Positions 15,301 to 28,550 of a stretch of DNA of 64,000 bases are shown here, piece by piece. Position 1 is the stretch's first letter; every line of letters starts with the position of its first letter. Source of the DNA: Rhabditoides inermis (taxonomy: Eukaryota > Nematoda > Chromadorea > Rhabditida > Rhabditidae); NCBI GenBank assembly GCA_963966185.1, contig CAWZYM010000026.1:310001-374000 (forward strand). Direction: 5' to 3'. The notes under the pieces were generated by a model. That model searched no databases. It saw only the letters and a list, made by a program, of their open reading frames with translations, and was not told where the DNA came from. Position numbers and translations under genes: made by a program.

Positions 15301-18300
15301 CCGGACGTGCTCGCGACATCGACGGAGAGCCCCTCACTCACCACGTCAGCGTCTACCACAGTGGTCGCTCCGACGAGGCTGAGCCGAAGGAGAAGAAGGA
15401 CGAGCCGCACACCGATCTGGCTGACACTGCCAAGCAGTTCGGCGACAAGATCACTGGTCTCTTCAAGAAGAAGCCCGCTCACCACGACTACCCGGTGAGC
15501 GAGGTCTACGAGGGTCCGTACGATGCAACTCCGCGTGCGTCCGACATTGATGGTCAGCCGCTCACTGATGCTGTTACCGTCTATCACTCTGGACGCTCCG
15601 ATGAGCCGACCTCGAAGACCATCTTCATCGCTCCTCTGCCGACTGACGAGACGCCGAAACAGACCGAGGACGTGTCCGCCTACCCCACTTCCGAGCCGTT
15701 CACCGGAGATCTCGACTCCACCCATCGCACCACGGACTTTGACGGACAGCCGCTCACTCAGCACGTTAGTGTCTACCACAGCGGCCGGTCTGATGAACCC
15801 GAGGAGAAGATCCCGAAGGACAAGGACGAGCCGCACGGCGACCTTGCCGACACCGCCAAGAACCTCGGAATCAAGATCACTGGACTGTTCAAGAAGAGCC
15901 CTGCGCATCTCGACTACCCCGTTTCCGAGCCGTTCGATGGACCCATCGACAACACCGGACGTGCTCGCGACATCGACGGAGAGCCCCTCACTCACCACGT
16001 CAGCGTCTACCACAGTGGTCGCTCCGACGAGGCTGAGCCGAAGGAGAAGAAGGACGAGCCGCACACCGATCTGGCTGACACTGCCAAGCAGTTCGGCGAC
16101 AAGATCACTGGTCTCTTCAAGAAGAAGCCCGCTCACCACGACTACCCGGTGAGCGAGGTCTACGAGGGTCCGTACGATTCAACTCCGCGTGCGTCCGACA
16201 TTGATGGTCAGCCGCTCACTGATGCTGTTACCGTCTATCACTCTGGACGCTCCGATGAGCCGACTTCGAAGACCATCTTCATTGCTCCTCTGCCGACTGA
16301 CGAGACGCCGAAACAGACCGAGGACGTGTCCGCCTACCCCACTTCCGAGCCGTTCACCGGAGATCTCGACTCCACCCATCGCACCACGGACTTTGACGGA
16401 CAGCCGCTCACTCAGCACGTTAGTGTCTACCACAGCGGCCGGTCTGATGAACCCGAGGAGAAGATCCCGAAGGACAAGGACGAGCCGCACGGCGACCTTG
16501 CCGACACCGCCAAGAACCTCGGAATCAAGATCACTGGACTGTTCAAGAAGAGCCCTGCGCATCTCGACTACCCCGTTTCCGAGCCGTTCGATGGACCCAT
16601 CGACAACACCGGACGTGCTCGCGACATCGACGGAGAGCCCCTCACTCACCACGTCAGCGTCTACCACAGTGGTCGCTCCGACGAGGCTGAGCCGAAGGAG
16701 AAGAAGGACGAGCCGCACACCGATCTGGCTGACACTGCCAAGCAGTTCGGCGACAAGATCACTGGTCTCTTCAAGAAGAAGCCCGCTCACCACGACTACC
16801 CGGTGAGCGAGGTCTACGAGGGTCCGTACGATTCAACTCCGCGTGCGTCCGACATTGATGGTCAGCCGCTCACTGATGCTGTTACCGTCTATCACTCTGG
16901 ACGCTCCGATGAGCCGACTTCGAAGACCATCTTCATTGCTCCTCTGCCGACTGACGAGACGCCGAAACAGACCGAGGACGTGTCCGCCTACCCCACTTCC
17001 GAGCCGTTCACCGGAGATCTCGACTCCACCCATCGCACCACGGACTTTGACGGACAGCCGCTCACTCAGCACGTTAGTGTCTACCACAGCGGCCGGTCTG
17101 ATGAACCCGAGGAGAAGATCCCGAAGGACAAGGACGAGCCGCACGGCGACCTTGCCGACACCGCCAAGAACCTCGGAATCAAGATCACTGGACTGTTCAA
17201 GAAGAGCCCTGCGCATCTCGACTACCCCGTTTCCGAGCCGTTCGATGGACCCATCGACAACACCGGACGTGCTCGCGACATCGACGGAGAGCCCCTCACT
17301 CACCACGTCAGCGTCTACCACAGTGGTCGCTCCGACGAGGCTGAGCCGAAGGAGAAGAAGGACGAGCCGCACACCGATCTGGCTGACACTGCCAAGCAGT
17401 TCGGCGACAAGATCACTGGTCTCTTCAAGAAGAAGTCCGCTCACCACGACTACCCGGTGAGCGAGGTCTACGAGGGTCCGTACGATTCAACTCCGCGTGC
17501 GTCCGACATTGATGGTCAGCCGCTCACTGATGCTGTTACCGTCTATCACTCTGGACGCTCCGATGAGCCGACCTCGAAGACCATCTTCATTGCTCCTCTG
17601 CCGACTGACGAGACGCCGAAACAGACCGAGGACGTGTCCACCTACCCCACTTCCGAGCCGTTCACCGGAGACCTCGACTCCACCCATCGCACCACGGACT
17701 TTGACGGACAGCCGCTCACTCAGCACGTTAGTGTCTACCACAGCGGCCGGTCTGATGAACCCGAGGAGAAGATCCCGGAGAACAAGGACGAGCCGCACGG
17801 CGATCTTGCCGACACCGCCAAGAACCTCGGAATCAAGATCACTGGACTGTTCAAGAAGAGCCCTGCGCATCTCGACTACCCCGTTTCCGAGCCGTTCGAT
17901 GGACCCATCGACAACACCGGACGTGCTCGCGACATCGACGGAGAGCCCCTCACTCACCACGTCAGCGTCTACCACAGTGGTCGCTCCGACGAGGCTGAGC
18001 CGAAGGAGAAGAAGGACGAGCCGCACACCGATCTGGCTGACACTGCCAAGCAGTTCGGCGACAAGATCACTGGTCTCTTCAAGAAGAAGCCCGCTCACCA
18101 CGACTACCCGGTGAGCGAGGTCTACGAGGGTCCGTACGATTCAACTCCGCGTGCGTCCGACATTGATGGTCAGCCGCTCACTGATGCTGTTACCGTCTAT
18201 CACTCTGGACGCTCCGACGAGCCGACCTCGAAGACCATCTTCATTGCTCCTCTGCCGACTGACGAGACGCCGAAACAGACCGAGGACGTGTCCGCCTACC

Positions 18301-21300
18301 CCACTTCCGAGCCGTTCACCGGAGATCTCGACTCCACCCATCGCACCACGGACTTTGACGGACAGCCGCTCACTCAGCACGTTAGTGTCTACCACAGCGG
18401 CCGGTCTGATGAACCCGAGGAGAAGATACCGAAGGACAAGGACGAGCCGCACGGCGATCTTGCCGACACCGCCAAGAACCTCGGAATCAAGATCACTGGA
18501 CTGTTCAAGAAGAGCCCTGCGCATCTCGACTACCCCGTTTCCGAGCCGTTCGATGGACCCATCGACAACACCGGACGTGCTCGCGACATCGACGGAGAGC
18601 CCCTCACTCACCACGTCAGCGTCTACCACAGTGGTCGCTCCGACGAGGCTGAGCCGAAGGAGAAGAAGGACGAGCCGCACACCGATCTGGCTGACACTGC
18701 CAAGCAGTTCGGCGACAAGATCACTGGTCTCTTCAAGAAGAAGCCCGCTCACCACGACTACCCGGTGAGCGAGGTCTACGAGGGTCCGTACGATTCAACT
18801 CCGCGTGCGTCCGACATTGATGGTCAGCCGCTCACTGATGCTGTTACCGTCTATCACTCTGGACGCTCCGATGAGCCGACCTCGAAGACCATCTTCATTG
18901 CTCCTCTGCCGACTGACGAGACGCCGAAACAGACCGAGGACGTGTCCGCCTACCCCACTTCCGAGCCGTTCACCGGAGATCTCGACTCCACCCATCGCAC
19001 CACGGACTTTGACGGACAGCCGCTCACTCAGCACGTTAGTGTCTACCACAGCGGCCGGTCTGATGAACCCGAGGAGAAGATCCCGAAGGACAAGGACGAG
19101 CCGCACGGCGACCTTGCCGACACCGCCAAGAACCTCGGAATCAAGATCACTGGACTGTTCAAGAAGAGCCCTGCGCATCTCGACTACCCCGTTTCCGAGC
19201 CGTTCGATGGACCCATCGACAACACCGGACGTGCTCGCGACATCGACGGAGAGCCCCTCACTCACCACGTCAGCGTCTACCACAGTGGTCGCTCCGACGA
19301 GGCTGAGCCGAAGGAGAAGAAGGACGAGCCGCACACCGATCTGGCTGACACTGCCAAGCAGTTCGGCGACAAGATCACTGGTCTCTTCAAGAAGAAGCCC
19401 GCTCACCACGACTACCCGGTGAGCGAGGTCTACGAGGGTCCGTACGATTCAACTCCGCGTGCGTCCGACATTGATGGTCAGCCGCTCACTGATGCTGTTA
19501 CCGTCTATCACTCTGGACGCTCCGATGAGCCGACCTCAAAGACCATCTTCATTGCTCCTCTGCCGACTGACGAGACGCCGAAACAGACCGAGGACGTGTC
19601 CGCCTACCCCACTTCCGAGCCGTTCACCGGAGATCTCGACTCCACCCATCGCACCACGGACTTTGACGGACAGCCGCTCACTCAGCACGTTAGTGTCTAC
19701 CACAGCGGCCGGTCTGATGAACCCGAGGAGAAGATCCCGAAGGACAAGGACGAGCCGCACGGCGACCTTGCCGACACCGCCAAGAACCTCGGAATCAAGA
19801 TCACTGGACTGTTCAAGAAGAGCCCTGCGCATCTCGACTACCCCGTTTCCGAACCGTTCGATGGACCCATCGACAACACCGGACGTGCTCGCGACATCGA
19901 CGGAGAGCCCCTCACTCACCACGTCAGCGTCTACCACAGTGGTCGCTCCGACGAGGCTGAGCCGAAGGAGAAGAAGGACGAGCCGCACACCGATCTGGCT
20001 GACACTGCCAAGCAGTTCGGCGACAAGATCACTGGTCTCTTCAAGAAGAAGCCCGCTCACCACGACTACCCGGTGAACGAGGTCTACGAGGGTCCGTACG
20101 ATTCAACTCCGCGTGCGTCCGACATTGATGGTCAGCCGCTCACTGATGCTGTTACCGTCTATCACTCTGGACGCTCCGATGAGCCGACCTCGAAGACCAT
20201 CTTCATTGCTCCTCTGCCGACTGACGAGACGCCGAAACAGACCGAGGACGTGTCCGCCTACCCCACTTCCGAGCCGTTCACCGGAGATCTCGACTCCACC
20301 CATCGCACCACGGACTTTGACGGACAGCCGCTCACTCAGCACGTTAGTGTCTACCACAGCGGCCGGTCTGATGAACCCGAGGAGAAGATCCCGAAGGACA
20401 AGGACGAGCCGCACGGCGACCTTGCCGACACCGCCAAGAACCTCGGAATCAAGATCACTGGACTGTTCAAGAAGAGCCCTGCGCATCTCGACTACCCCGT
20501 TTCCGAACCGTTCGATGGACCCATCGACAACACCGGACGTGCTCGCGACATCGACGGAGAGCCCCTCACTCACCACGTCAGCGTCTACCACAGTGGTCGC
20601 TCCGACGAGGCTGAGCCGAAGGAGAAGAAGGACGAGCCGCACACCGATCTCGCTGACACTGCCAAGCAGTTCGGCGACAAGATCACTGGTCTCTTCAAGA
20701 AGAAGCCCGCTCACCACGACTACCCGGTGAGCGAGGTCTACGAGGGTCCGTACGATGCAACTCCGCGTGCGTCCGAAATTGATGGTCAGCCGCTCACTGA
20801 TGCTGTTACCGTCTATCACTCTGGACGCTCCGATGAGCCGACCTCGAAGACCATCTTCATTGCTCCTCTGCCGACTGACGAGACGCCGAAACAGACCGAG
20901 GACGTGTCCGCCTACCCCACTTCCGAGCCGTTCACCGGAGATCTCGACTCCACCCATCGCACCACGGACTTTGACGGACAGCCGCTCACTCAGCACGTTA
21001 GTGTCTACCACAGCGGCCGGTCTGATGAACCCGAGGAGAAGATCCCGAAGGACAAGGACGAGCCGCACGGCGACCTTGCCGACACCGCCAAGAACCTCGG
21101 AATCAAGATCACTGGACTGTTCAAGAAGAGCCCTGCGCATCTCGACTACCCCGTTTCCGAGCCGTTCGATGGACCCATCGACAACACCGGACGTGCTCGC
21201 GACATCGACGGAGAGCCCCTCACTCACCACGTCAGCGTCTACCACAGTGGTCGCTCCGACGAGGCTGAGCCGAAGGAGAAGAAGGACGAGCCGCACACCG

Positions 21301-24300
21301 ATCTGGCTGACACTGCCAAGCAGTTCGGCGACAAGATCACTGGTCTCTTCAAGAAGAAGCCCGCTCACCACGACTACCCGGTGAGCGAGGTCTACGAGGG
21401 TCCGTACGATTCAACTCCGCGTGCGTCCGACATTGATGGTCAGCCGCTCACTGATGCTGTTACCGTCTATCACTCTGGACGCTCCGATGAGCCGACTTCG
21501 AAGACCATCTTCATTGCTCCTCTGCCGACTGACGAGACGCCGAAACAGACCGAGGACGTGTCCGCCTACCCCACTTCCGAGCCGTTCACCGGAGATCTCG
21601 ACTCCACCCATCGCACCACGGACTTTGACGGACAGCCGCTCACTCAGCACGTTAGTGTCTACCACAGCGGCCGGTCTGATGAACCCGAGGAGAAGATCCC
21701 GAAGGACAAGGACGAGCCGCACGGCGACCTTGCCGACACCGCCAAGAACCTCGGAATCAAGATCACTGGAGTGTTCAAGAAGAGCCCTGCGCATCTCGAC
21801 TACCCCGTTTCCGAGCCGTTCGATGGACCCATCGACAACACCGGACGTGCTCGCGACATCGACGGAGAGCCCCTCACTCACCACGTCAGCGTCTACCACA
21901 GTGGTCGCTCCGACGAGGCTGAGCCGAAGGAGAAGAAGGACGAGCCGCACACCGATCTGGCTGACACTGCCAAGCAGTTCGGCGACAAGATCACTGGTCT
22001 CTTCAAGAAGAAGCCCGCTCACCACGACTACCCGGTGAGCGAGGTCTACGAGGGTCCGTACGATTCAACTCCGCGTGCGTCCGACATTGATGGTCAGCCG
22101 CTCACTGATGCTGTTACCGTCTATCACTCTGGACGCTCCGATGAGCCGACTTCGAAGACCATCTTCATTGCTCCTCTGCCGACTGACGAGACGCCGAAAC
22201 AGACCGAGGACGTGTCCGCCTACCCCACTTCCGAGCCGTTCACCGGAGATCTCGACTCCACCCATCGCACCACGGACTTTGACGGACAGCCGCTCACTCA
22301 GCACGTTAGTGTCTACCACAGCGGCCGGTCTGATGAACCCGAGGAGAAGATCCCGAAGGACAAGGACGAGCCGCACGGCGACCTTGCCGACACCGCCAAG
22401 AACCTCGGAATCAAGATCACTGGACTGTTCAAGAAGAGCCCTGCGCATCTCGACTACCCCGTTTCCGAGCCGTTCGATGGACCCATCGACAACACCGGAC
22501 GTGCTCGCGACATCGACGGAGAGCCCCTCACTCACCACGTCAGCGTCTACCACAGTGGTCGCTCCGACGAGGCTGAGCCGAAGGAGAAGAAGGACGAGCC
22601 GCACACCGATCTGGCTGACACTGCCAAGCAGTTCGGCGACAAGATCACTGGTCTCTTCAAGAAGAAGCCCGCTCACCACGACTACCCGGTGAGCGAGGTC
22701 TACGAGGGTCCGTACGATTCAACTCCGCGTGCGTCCGACATTGATGGTCAGCCGCTCACTGATGCTGTTACCGTCTATCACTCTGGACGCTCCGATGAGC
22801 CGACCTCGAAGACCATCTTCATTGCTCCTCTGCCGACTGACGAGACGACGAAACAGACCGAGGACGTGTCCGCCTACCCCACTTCCGAGCCGTTCACCGG
22901 AGATCTCGACTCCACCCATCGCACCACGGACTTTGACGGACAGCCGCTCACTCAGCACGTTAGTGTCTACCACAGCGGCCGGTCTGATGAACCCGAGGAG
23001 AAGATCCCGAAGGACAAGGACGAGCCGCACGGCGACCTTGCCGACACCGCCAAGAACCTCGGAATCAAGATCACTGGACTGTTCAAGAAGAGCCCTGCGC
23101 ATCTCGACTACCCCGTTTCCGAGCCGTTCGATGGACCCATCGACAACACCGGACGTGCTCGCGACATCGACGGAGAGCCCCTCACTCACCACGTCAGCGT
23201 CTACCACAGTGGTCGCTCCGACGAGGCTGAGCCGAAGGAGAAGAAGGACGAGCCGCACACCGATCTGGCTGACACTGCCAAGCAGTTCGGCGACAAGATC
23301 ACTGGTCTCTTCAAGAAGAAGCCCGCTCACCACGACTACCCGGTGAGCGAGGTCTACGAGGGTCCGTACGATTCAACTCCGCGTGCGTCCGACATTGATG
23401 GTCAGCCGCTCACTGATGCTGTTACCGTCTATCACTCTGGACGCTCCGATGAGCCGACCTCGAAGACCATCTTCATTGCTCCTCTGCCGACTGACGAGAC
23501 GACAAAACAGACCGAGGACGTGTCCGCCTACCCCACTTCCGAGCCGTTCACCGGAGATCTCGACTCCACCCATCGCACCACGGACTTTGACGGACAGCCG
23601 CTCACTCAGCACGTTAGTGTCTACCACAGCGGCCGGTCTGATGAACCCGAGGAGAAGATCCCGAAGGACAAGGACGAGCCGCACGGCGACCTTGCCGACA
23701 CCGCCAAGAACCTCGGAATCAAGATCACTGGACTGTTCAAGAAGAGCCCTGCGCATCTCGACTACCCCGTTTCCGAGCCGTTCGATGGACCCATCGACAA
23801 CACCGGACGTGCTCGCGACATCGACGGAGAGCCCCTCACTCACCACGTCAGCGTCTACCACAGTGGTCGCTCCGACGAGGCTGAGCCGAAGGAGAAGAAG
23901 GACGAGCCGCACACCGATCTGGCTGACACTGCCAAGCAGTTCGGCGACAAGATCACTGGTCTCTTCAAGAAGAAGCCCGCTCACCACGACTACCCGGTGA
24001 GCGAGGTCTACGAGGGTCCGTACGATTCAACTCCGCGTGCGTCCGACATTGATGGTCAGCCGCTCACTGATGCTGTTACCGTCTATCACTCTGGACGCTC
24101 CGATGAGCCGACCTCGAAGACCATCTTCATTGCTCCTCTGCCGACTGACGAGACGACAAAACAGACCGAGGACGTGTCCGCCTACCCCACTTCCGAGCCG
24201 TTCACCGGAGATCTCGACTCCACCCATCGCACCACGGACTTTGACGGACAGCCGCTCACTCAGCACGTTAGTGTCTACCACAGCGGCCGGTCTGATGAAC

Positions 24301-27300
24301 CCGAGGAGAAGATCCCGAAGGACAAGGACGAGCCGCACGGCGACCTTGCCGACACCGCCAAGAACCTCGGAATCAAGATCACTGGACTGTTCAAGATGAG
24401 CCCTGCGCATCTCGACTACCCCGTTTCCGAGCCGTTCGATGGACCCATCGACAACACCGGACGTGCTCGCGACATCGACGGAGAGCCCCTCACTCACCAC
24501 GTCAGCGTCTACCACAGTGGTCGCTCCGACGAGGCTGAGCCGAAGGAGAAGAAGGACGAGCCGCACACCGATCTGGCTGACACTGCCAAGCAGTTCGGCG
24601 ACAAGATCACTGGTCTCTTCAAGAAGAAGCCCGCTCACCACGACTACCCGGTGAGCGAGGTCTACGAGGGTCCGTACGATTCAACTCCGCGTGCGTCCGA
24701 CATTGATGGTCAGCCGCTCACTGATGTTGTTACCGTCTATCACTCTGGACGCTCCGATGAGCCGACCTCGAAGACCATCTTCATTGCTCCTCTGCCGACT
24801 GACGAGACGCCGAAACAGACCGAGGACGTGTCCGCCTACCCCACTTCCGAGCCGTTCACCGGAGACCTCGACTCCACCCATCGCACCACGGACTTTGACG
24901 GACAGCCGCTCACTCAGCACGTTAGTGTCTACCACAGCGGCCGGTCTGATGAACCCGAGGAGAAGATCCCGAAGGACAAGGACGAGCCGCACGGCGATCT
25001 TGCCGACACCGCCAAGAACCTCGGAATCAAGATCACTGGACTGTTCAAGAAGAGCCCTGCGCATCTCGACTACCCCGTTTCCGATCCGTTCGATGGACCC
25101 ATCGACAACACCGGACGTGCTCGCGACATCGACGGAGAGCCCCTCACTCACCACGTCAGCGTCTACCACAGTGGTCGCTCCGACGAGGCTGAGCCGAAGG
25201 AGAAGAAGGACGAGCTGCACACCGATCTGGCTGACACTGCCAAGCAGTTCGGCGACAAGATCACTGGTCTCTTCAAGAAGAAGCCCGCTCACCACGACTA
25301 CCCGGTGAGCGAGGTCTACGAGGGTCCGTACGATTCAACTCCGCGTGCGTCCGACATTGATGGTCAGCCGCTCACTGATGCTGTTACCGTCTATCACTCT
25401 GGACGCTCCGATGAGCCGACCTCGAAGACCATCTTCATTGCTCCTCTGCCGACTGACGAGACGCCGAAACAGACCGAGGACGTGTCCGCCTACTCCACTT
25501 CCGAGCCGTTCACCGGAGATCTCGACTCCACCCATCGCACCACGGACTTTGACGGACAGCCGCTCACTCAGCACGTTAGTGTCTACCACAGCGGCCGGTC
25601 TGATGAACCCGAGGAGAAGATCCCGAAGGACAAGGATGAGCCGCACAGCGATCTTGCCGACACCGCCAAGAACCTCGGAATCAAGATCACTGGACTGTTC
25701 AAGAAGAGCCCTGCGCATCTCGACTACCCCGTTTCCGAGCCGTTCGATGGACCCATCGACAACACCGGACGTGCTCGCGACATCGACGGAGAGCCCCTCA
25801 CTCACCACGTCAGCGTCTACCACAGTGGTCGCTCCGACGAGGCTGAGCCGAAGGAGAAGAAGGACGAGCCGCACACCGATCTGGCTGACACTGCCAAGCA
25901 GTTCGGCGACAAGATCACTGGTCTCTTCAAGAAGAAGCCCGCTCACCACGACTACCCGGTGAGCGAGGTCTACGAGGGTCCGTACGATTCAACTCCGCGT
26001 GCGTCCGACATTGATGGTCAGCCGCTCACTGATGCTGTTACCGTCTATCACTCTGGACGCTCCGATGAGCCGACCTCGAAGACCATCTTCATTGCTCCTC
26101 TGCCGACTGACGAGACGCCGAAACAGACCGAGGACGTGTTCGCCTACCCCACTTCCGAGCCGTTCACCGGAGATCTCGACTCCACTCACCGTACGTTGGA
26201 TCTTGATGAAAGACCACTGGCGTCTCGGCAATGGGAGCAGTCGCGTTCCGGATGTGAATACAGTTTGTCTGCCTACGACGGTATCGAGCGAGAGCGTGAA
26301 ATGGACGATATCGAGTTCGAGCGGACACCGTCCCGCGTCGAGACGACTTTCCTCGTCGACTCGAGCAAGACTCGGTCAACAACGCACTTCGACGTGTGGG
26401 AGAAGGAGCGACGACCGGAAGTGCCGGCTCATCGTCGCGCGCCCGATCTGGATGTGGAGTTCCGCGTTCACTCTCCCTCCCAAGTAACACCCTCACACTA
26501 CACCAGCCCCAGCGATCAGCTGTCGCATGTGGCGCTGTCGCCGGAGTGCCTCTCCCGCGACCACTCGCTGCCGCCGCAGCCGCTCGGCTTCTCGGTCTCC
26601 ATCTCGGCGCATCGGCCCCCTGTCAGCGACGACGTCGACGAACGCCACTCTGTGCCGTTCTCCTCTGCCTACGGAGAACAGCCGGCGGAGTCTCGCCTGT
26701 TCGAGCGAGAGCGCTCGTCGCGCCGCCGCCATCGCCGTCTCTCACCGCACTCCTGGACCACCGTACACGAGCGAACGGAGGTGTCGTACATGAAGCGTGT
26801 GACGCTGTCTCGCTCGCCGCCACCCGTGTCGACGGAGGGCAACGGGGCACGGCGCGTCAGCCGCAGGGAGCAGGCGTGGCCGCAGCGGGCTGTGGCGGAT
26901 CGCGGCGCGCACTCGCCGCGCGGCGCCGCCTTCGCCACCAGCCGCTCGCCCGCCCGCGCCTGGACCACCTTCGACGATCGCGCCTACATCCACCACCCTG
27001 TGTACACGCAGCCGCGCGAGACGCCCTCGTGCCGACCCAGCTACTGGACGTACAGAGAGGACACGGTGATCCGACAGCCGGTGCGCGAGATCAGCGCCAT
27101 CGACCGCACCGAGACGTTCGGAGAGCACGCCTACATTCCCCCGTCCCGCCGGAGCGACGAAATCTTCACCACGCAGGTACGAGTACAACCACACCGTATG
27201 TCATGTTCACGTTCCCTGTCTCTACTTACACGTGTTTGTCACACAACATCACATTGTATTTATTATATATGCATATATTTATTCAAATATTATTTTTCAG

Positions 27301-27481
27301 GCGAGCGTGGTGGGACGCGTGGAGCATGACGTGAACGGAGGCGAGTACTTCCGGTACCGGAGAGGGCGGGAAGACGAGCAGGAGCTGGTCTATCGACAGG
27401 GAACATACCTCCAACAACTAGAGCCCATGGGAGACCGCATTCGACATGTCAGTTTCGAACTGGGGAGGGGGGGGGTAGAAG

Positions 27482-27514
<33 letters not shown>

Positions 27515-27747
27515 GTTCAGAGTGTGGGGTGTTCATTTTTATCAATTTCTAGCTGCCGGACATTGAAGACGGCGCTGTGGAATGCCGCTACAGGAGATTC
27601 GACGAACTCACGCCAGAAGAACAGGTGAGCAATGAATGCACTTTGTGGAGCAGTGTCGAAACGACGCAGTTGCAGGACTTGGAGCGTCGCCGACGGCCGA
27701 TCCGCCGCGCGCGACAGAGGATGCGCAACATCTGCACCATGCTCTGA
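1..27747 (+). CDS. Giant tandem-repeat protein, 3' part (candidate UNC-44-type giant ankyrin tail)
   Basis: The reading frame is open from base 1 (the 5' end lies outside) to a donor at 27177. It then continues through exons 27301-27447, 27553-27624 and 27676-27747 (TGA), all phase 0. Apart from one frameshift at 11951-12000, this encodes about 9,100 residues. The giant exon is two related arrays. Each module carries a YHSGRSDE-type motif and, in most modules, an acidic/lysine linker followed by an amphipathic stretch around KITGLFKK. After about 26190 the protein is unique: Arg/Ser/Pro-rich, without Cys clusters or membrane segments, ending in a basic RRRRPIRRARQR tail. No enzyme domain is seen. 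Giant neuronal ankyrins (vertebrate AnkB/AnkG, fly Ank2, worm UNC-44 large form) have huge tail exons followed by small exons, which suggests a cytoskeletal spacer or anchor. No ankyrin, ZU5 or death domain is inside the window, so the name is tentative. The gene itself is very likely real, given dozens of in-frame near-identical copies. Confidence 0.9.
6400..26190 (+). repeat. Coding tandem array B, 654-bp (218-aa) units, 30 copies
   Basis: PTSKTIFIAPLP occurs first at 6400 and last at 26070. After removing the 50-bp insertion at 11951-12000, the distance is exactly 30 x 654 bp. Each 218-aa unit has three submodules of about 64, 78 and 76 aa: SEVYEGPYDSTPRASDIDGQ with the PTSKTIF linker; SEPFTGDLDSTHRTTDFDGQ with a DKDEPHGDLADTAKNLG helix; and SEPFDGPIDNTGRARDIDGE with KKDEPHTDLADTAKQFG. 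Submodule 3 closely resembles an array A unit, so both arrays share an ancestor. A partial unit ends near DSTHRT at about 26190, after which the sequence is unique. Confidence 0.97.
11951..12000 (+). other. 50-bp local duplication causing a frameshift in array B
   Basis: After TACCCCGTTT (11941-11950) the sequence returns to CGGAATCAAGATCACTGG and runs again to a second TACCCCGTTT ending at 12000. The inserted copy corresponds to a 59-bp stretch of the normal unit in which a 12-base piece (AAGAAGAGCCCT) is replaced by GAT, giving 50 bp. Fifty is not a multiple of three. The upstream frame therefore becomes non-repeat peptide and stops at about 12226, while the repeat frame resumes directly downstream and stays open for another 15 kb. 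No plausible intron removes it. It is either an assembly or sequencing error inside the repeat or a real recent frameshift. Confidence 0.9.
27486..27513. repeat. (GA)n microsatellite in an intron of the giant gene
   Basis: About 14 GA dinucleotides lie in the 105-bp intron 27448-27552 of the giant gene. Confidence 0.95.
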
Positions 27748-27917
27748 TCCATGCACACCTCTACCGACCAGATGATCACTATCATCCACCCACCATCCAC
27801 CACCATATCCCCCATTGTATCCAACCCGAGCACGCGCTCAACTCGACATCGCCGACCCGCTTTCTCTCATATTGGCCTCGAACGAAGTGGTGTGCGTGAG
27901 CCGCGAGAGCATCTATG

Positions 27918-27949
<32 letters not shown>

Positions 27950-28509
27950 GTCACTGTGACCGTCTGTGGCTCCGCTCACCTTCTCTCATTCTCATTTCAA
28001 CTGCACACTCTGTGCACACAACACTGCCCCGCGGGTCTCTCTCAATAGCACATGCCTAGATTGCATAATAATCCCTTGTATTTATATCTTCGTAGGACGC
28101 TGATTTGTTTTTTTCGTGTCCGGCGAGTGTGTATAGTGTTTCAAAGATAAATTTTATTGATTATCGCGCGCTGTCATTTATTGCAACTTTCAAAAAGATG
28201 AAAGTGGATCAAAGAACAGATGGGAGGGAGTTTGGAACTCTCATTTTTTGTCGGTTACATGGAATGATGCAATCGGGACAATTGATGCTGAACTGCGAGT
28301 CACCTTTGACAACACTACTGGTTCTCGCACATAAAATACCAACACCCAATATAGGCCTGAGCACTATTTCATATTTCAACGGTCGTTTCCGTTGATTCAT
28401 TCATGATGTTGATGTTGACTCGTTTCCGATACGTAAATTAAAAACGAGGCAATATCTCTCATGTCTGTGCTGGCAAGTGTTTTCTCTCACTCTGTCCCAG
28501 TCATTCGCC

Positions 28510-28550
<41 letters not shown>

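Noticed and set aside
14217..16139. Long antisense open frames (up to 640 codons) and overlapping sense frames throughout the repeat arrays
   Set aside because: They recur with exactly the repeat period and simply reflect the codon composition of the repeated unit. One stop-free unit stays open when copied, so they are shadows of the giant gene.
1..26190. CRISPR-like or satellite interpretation of the tandem repeats
   Set aside because: Unit length is a multiple of three, substitutions keep the frame open and the array continues into a spliced unique tail. It is coding.
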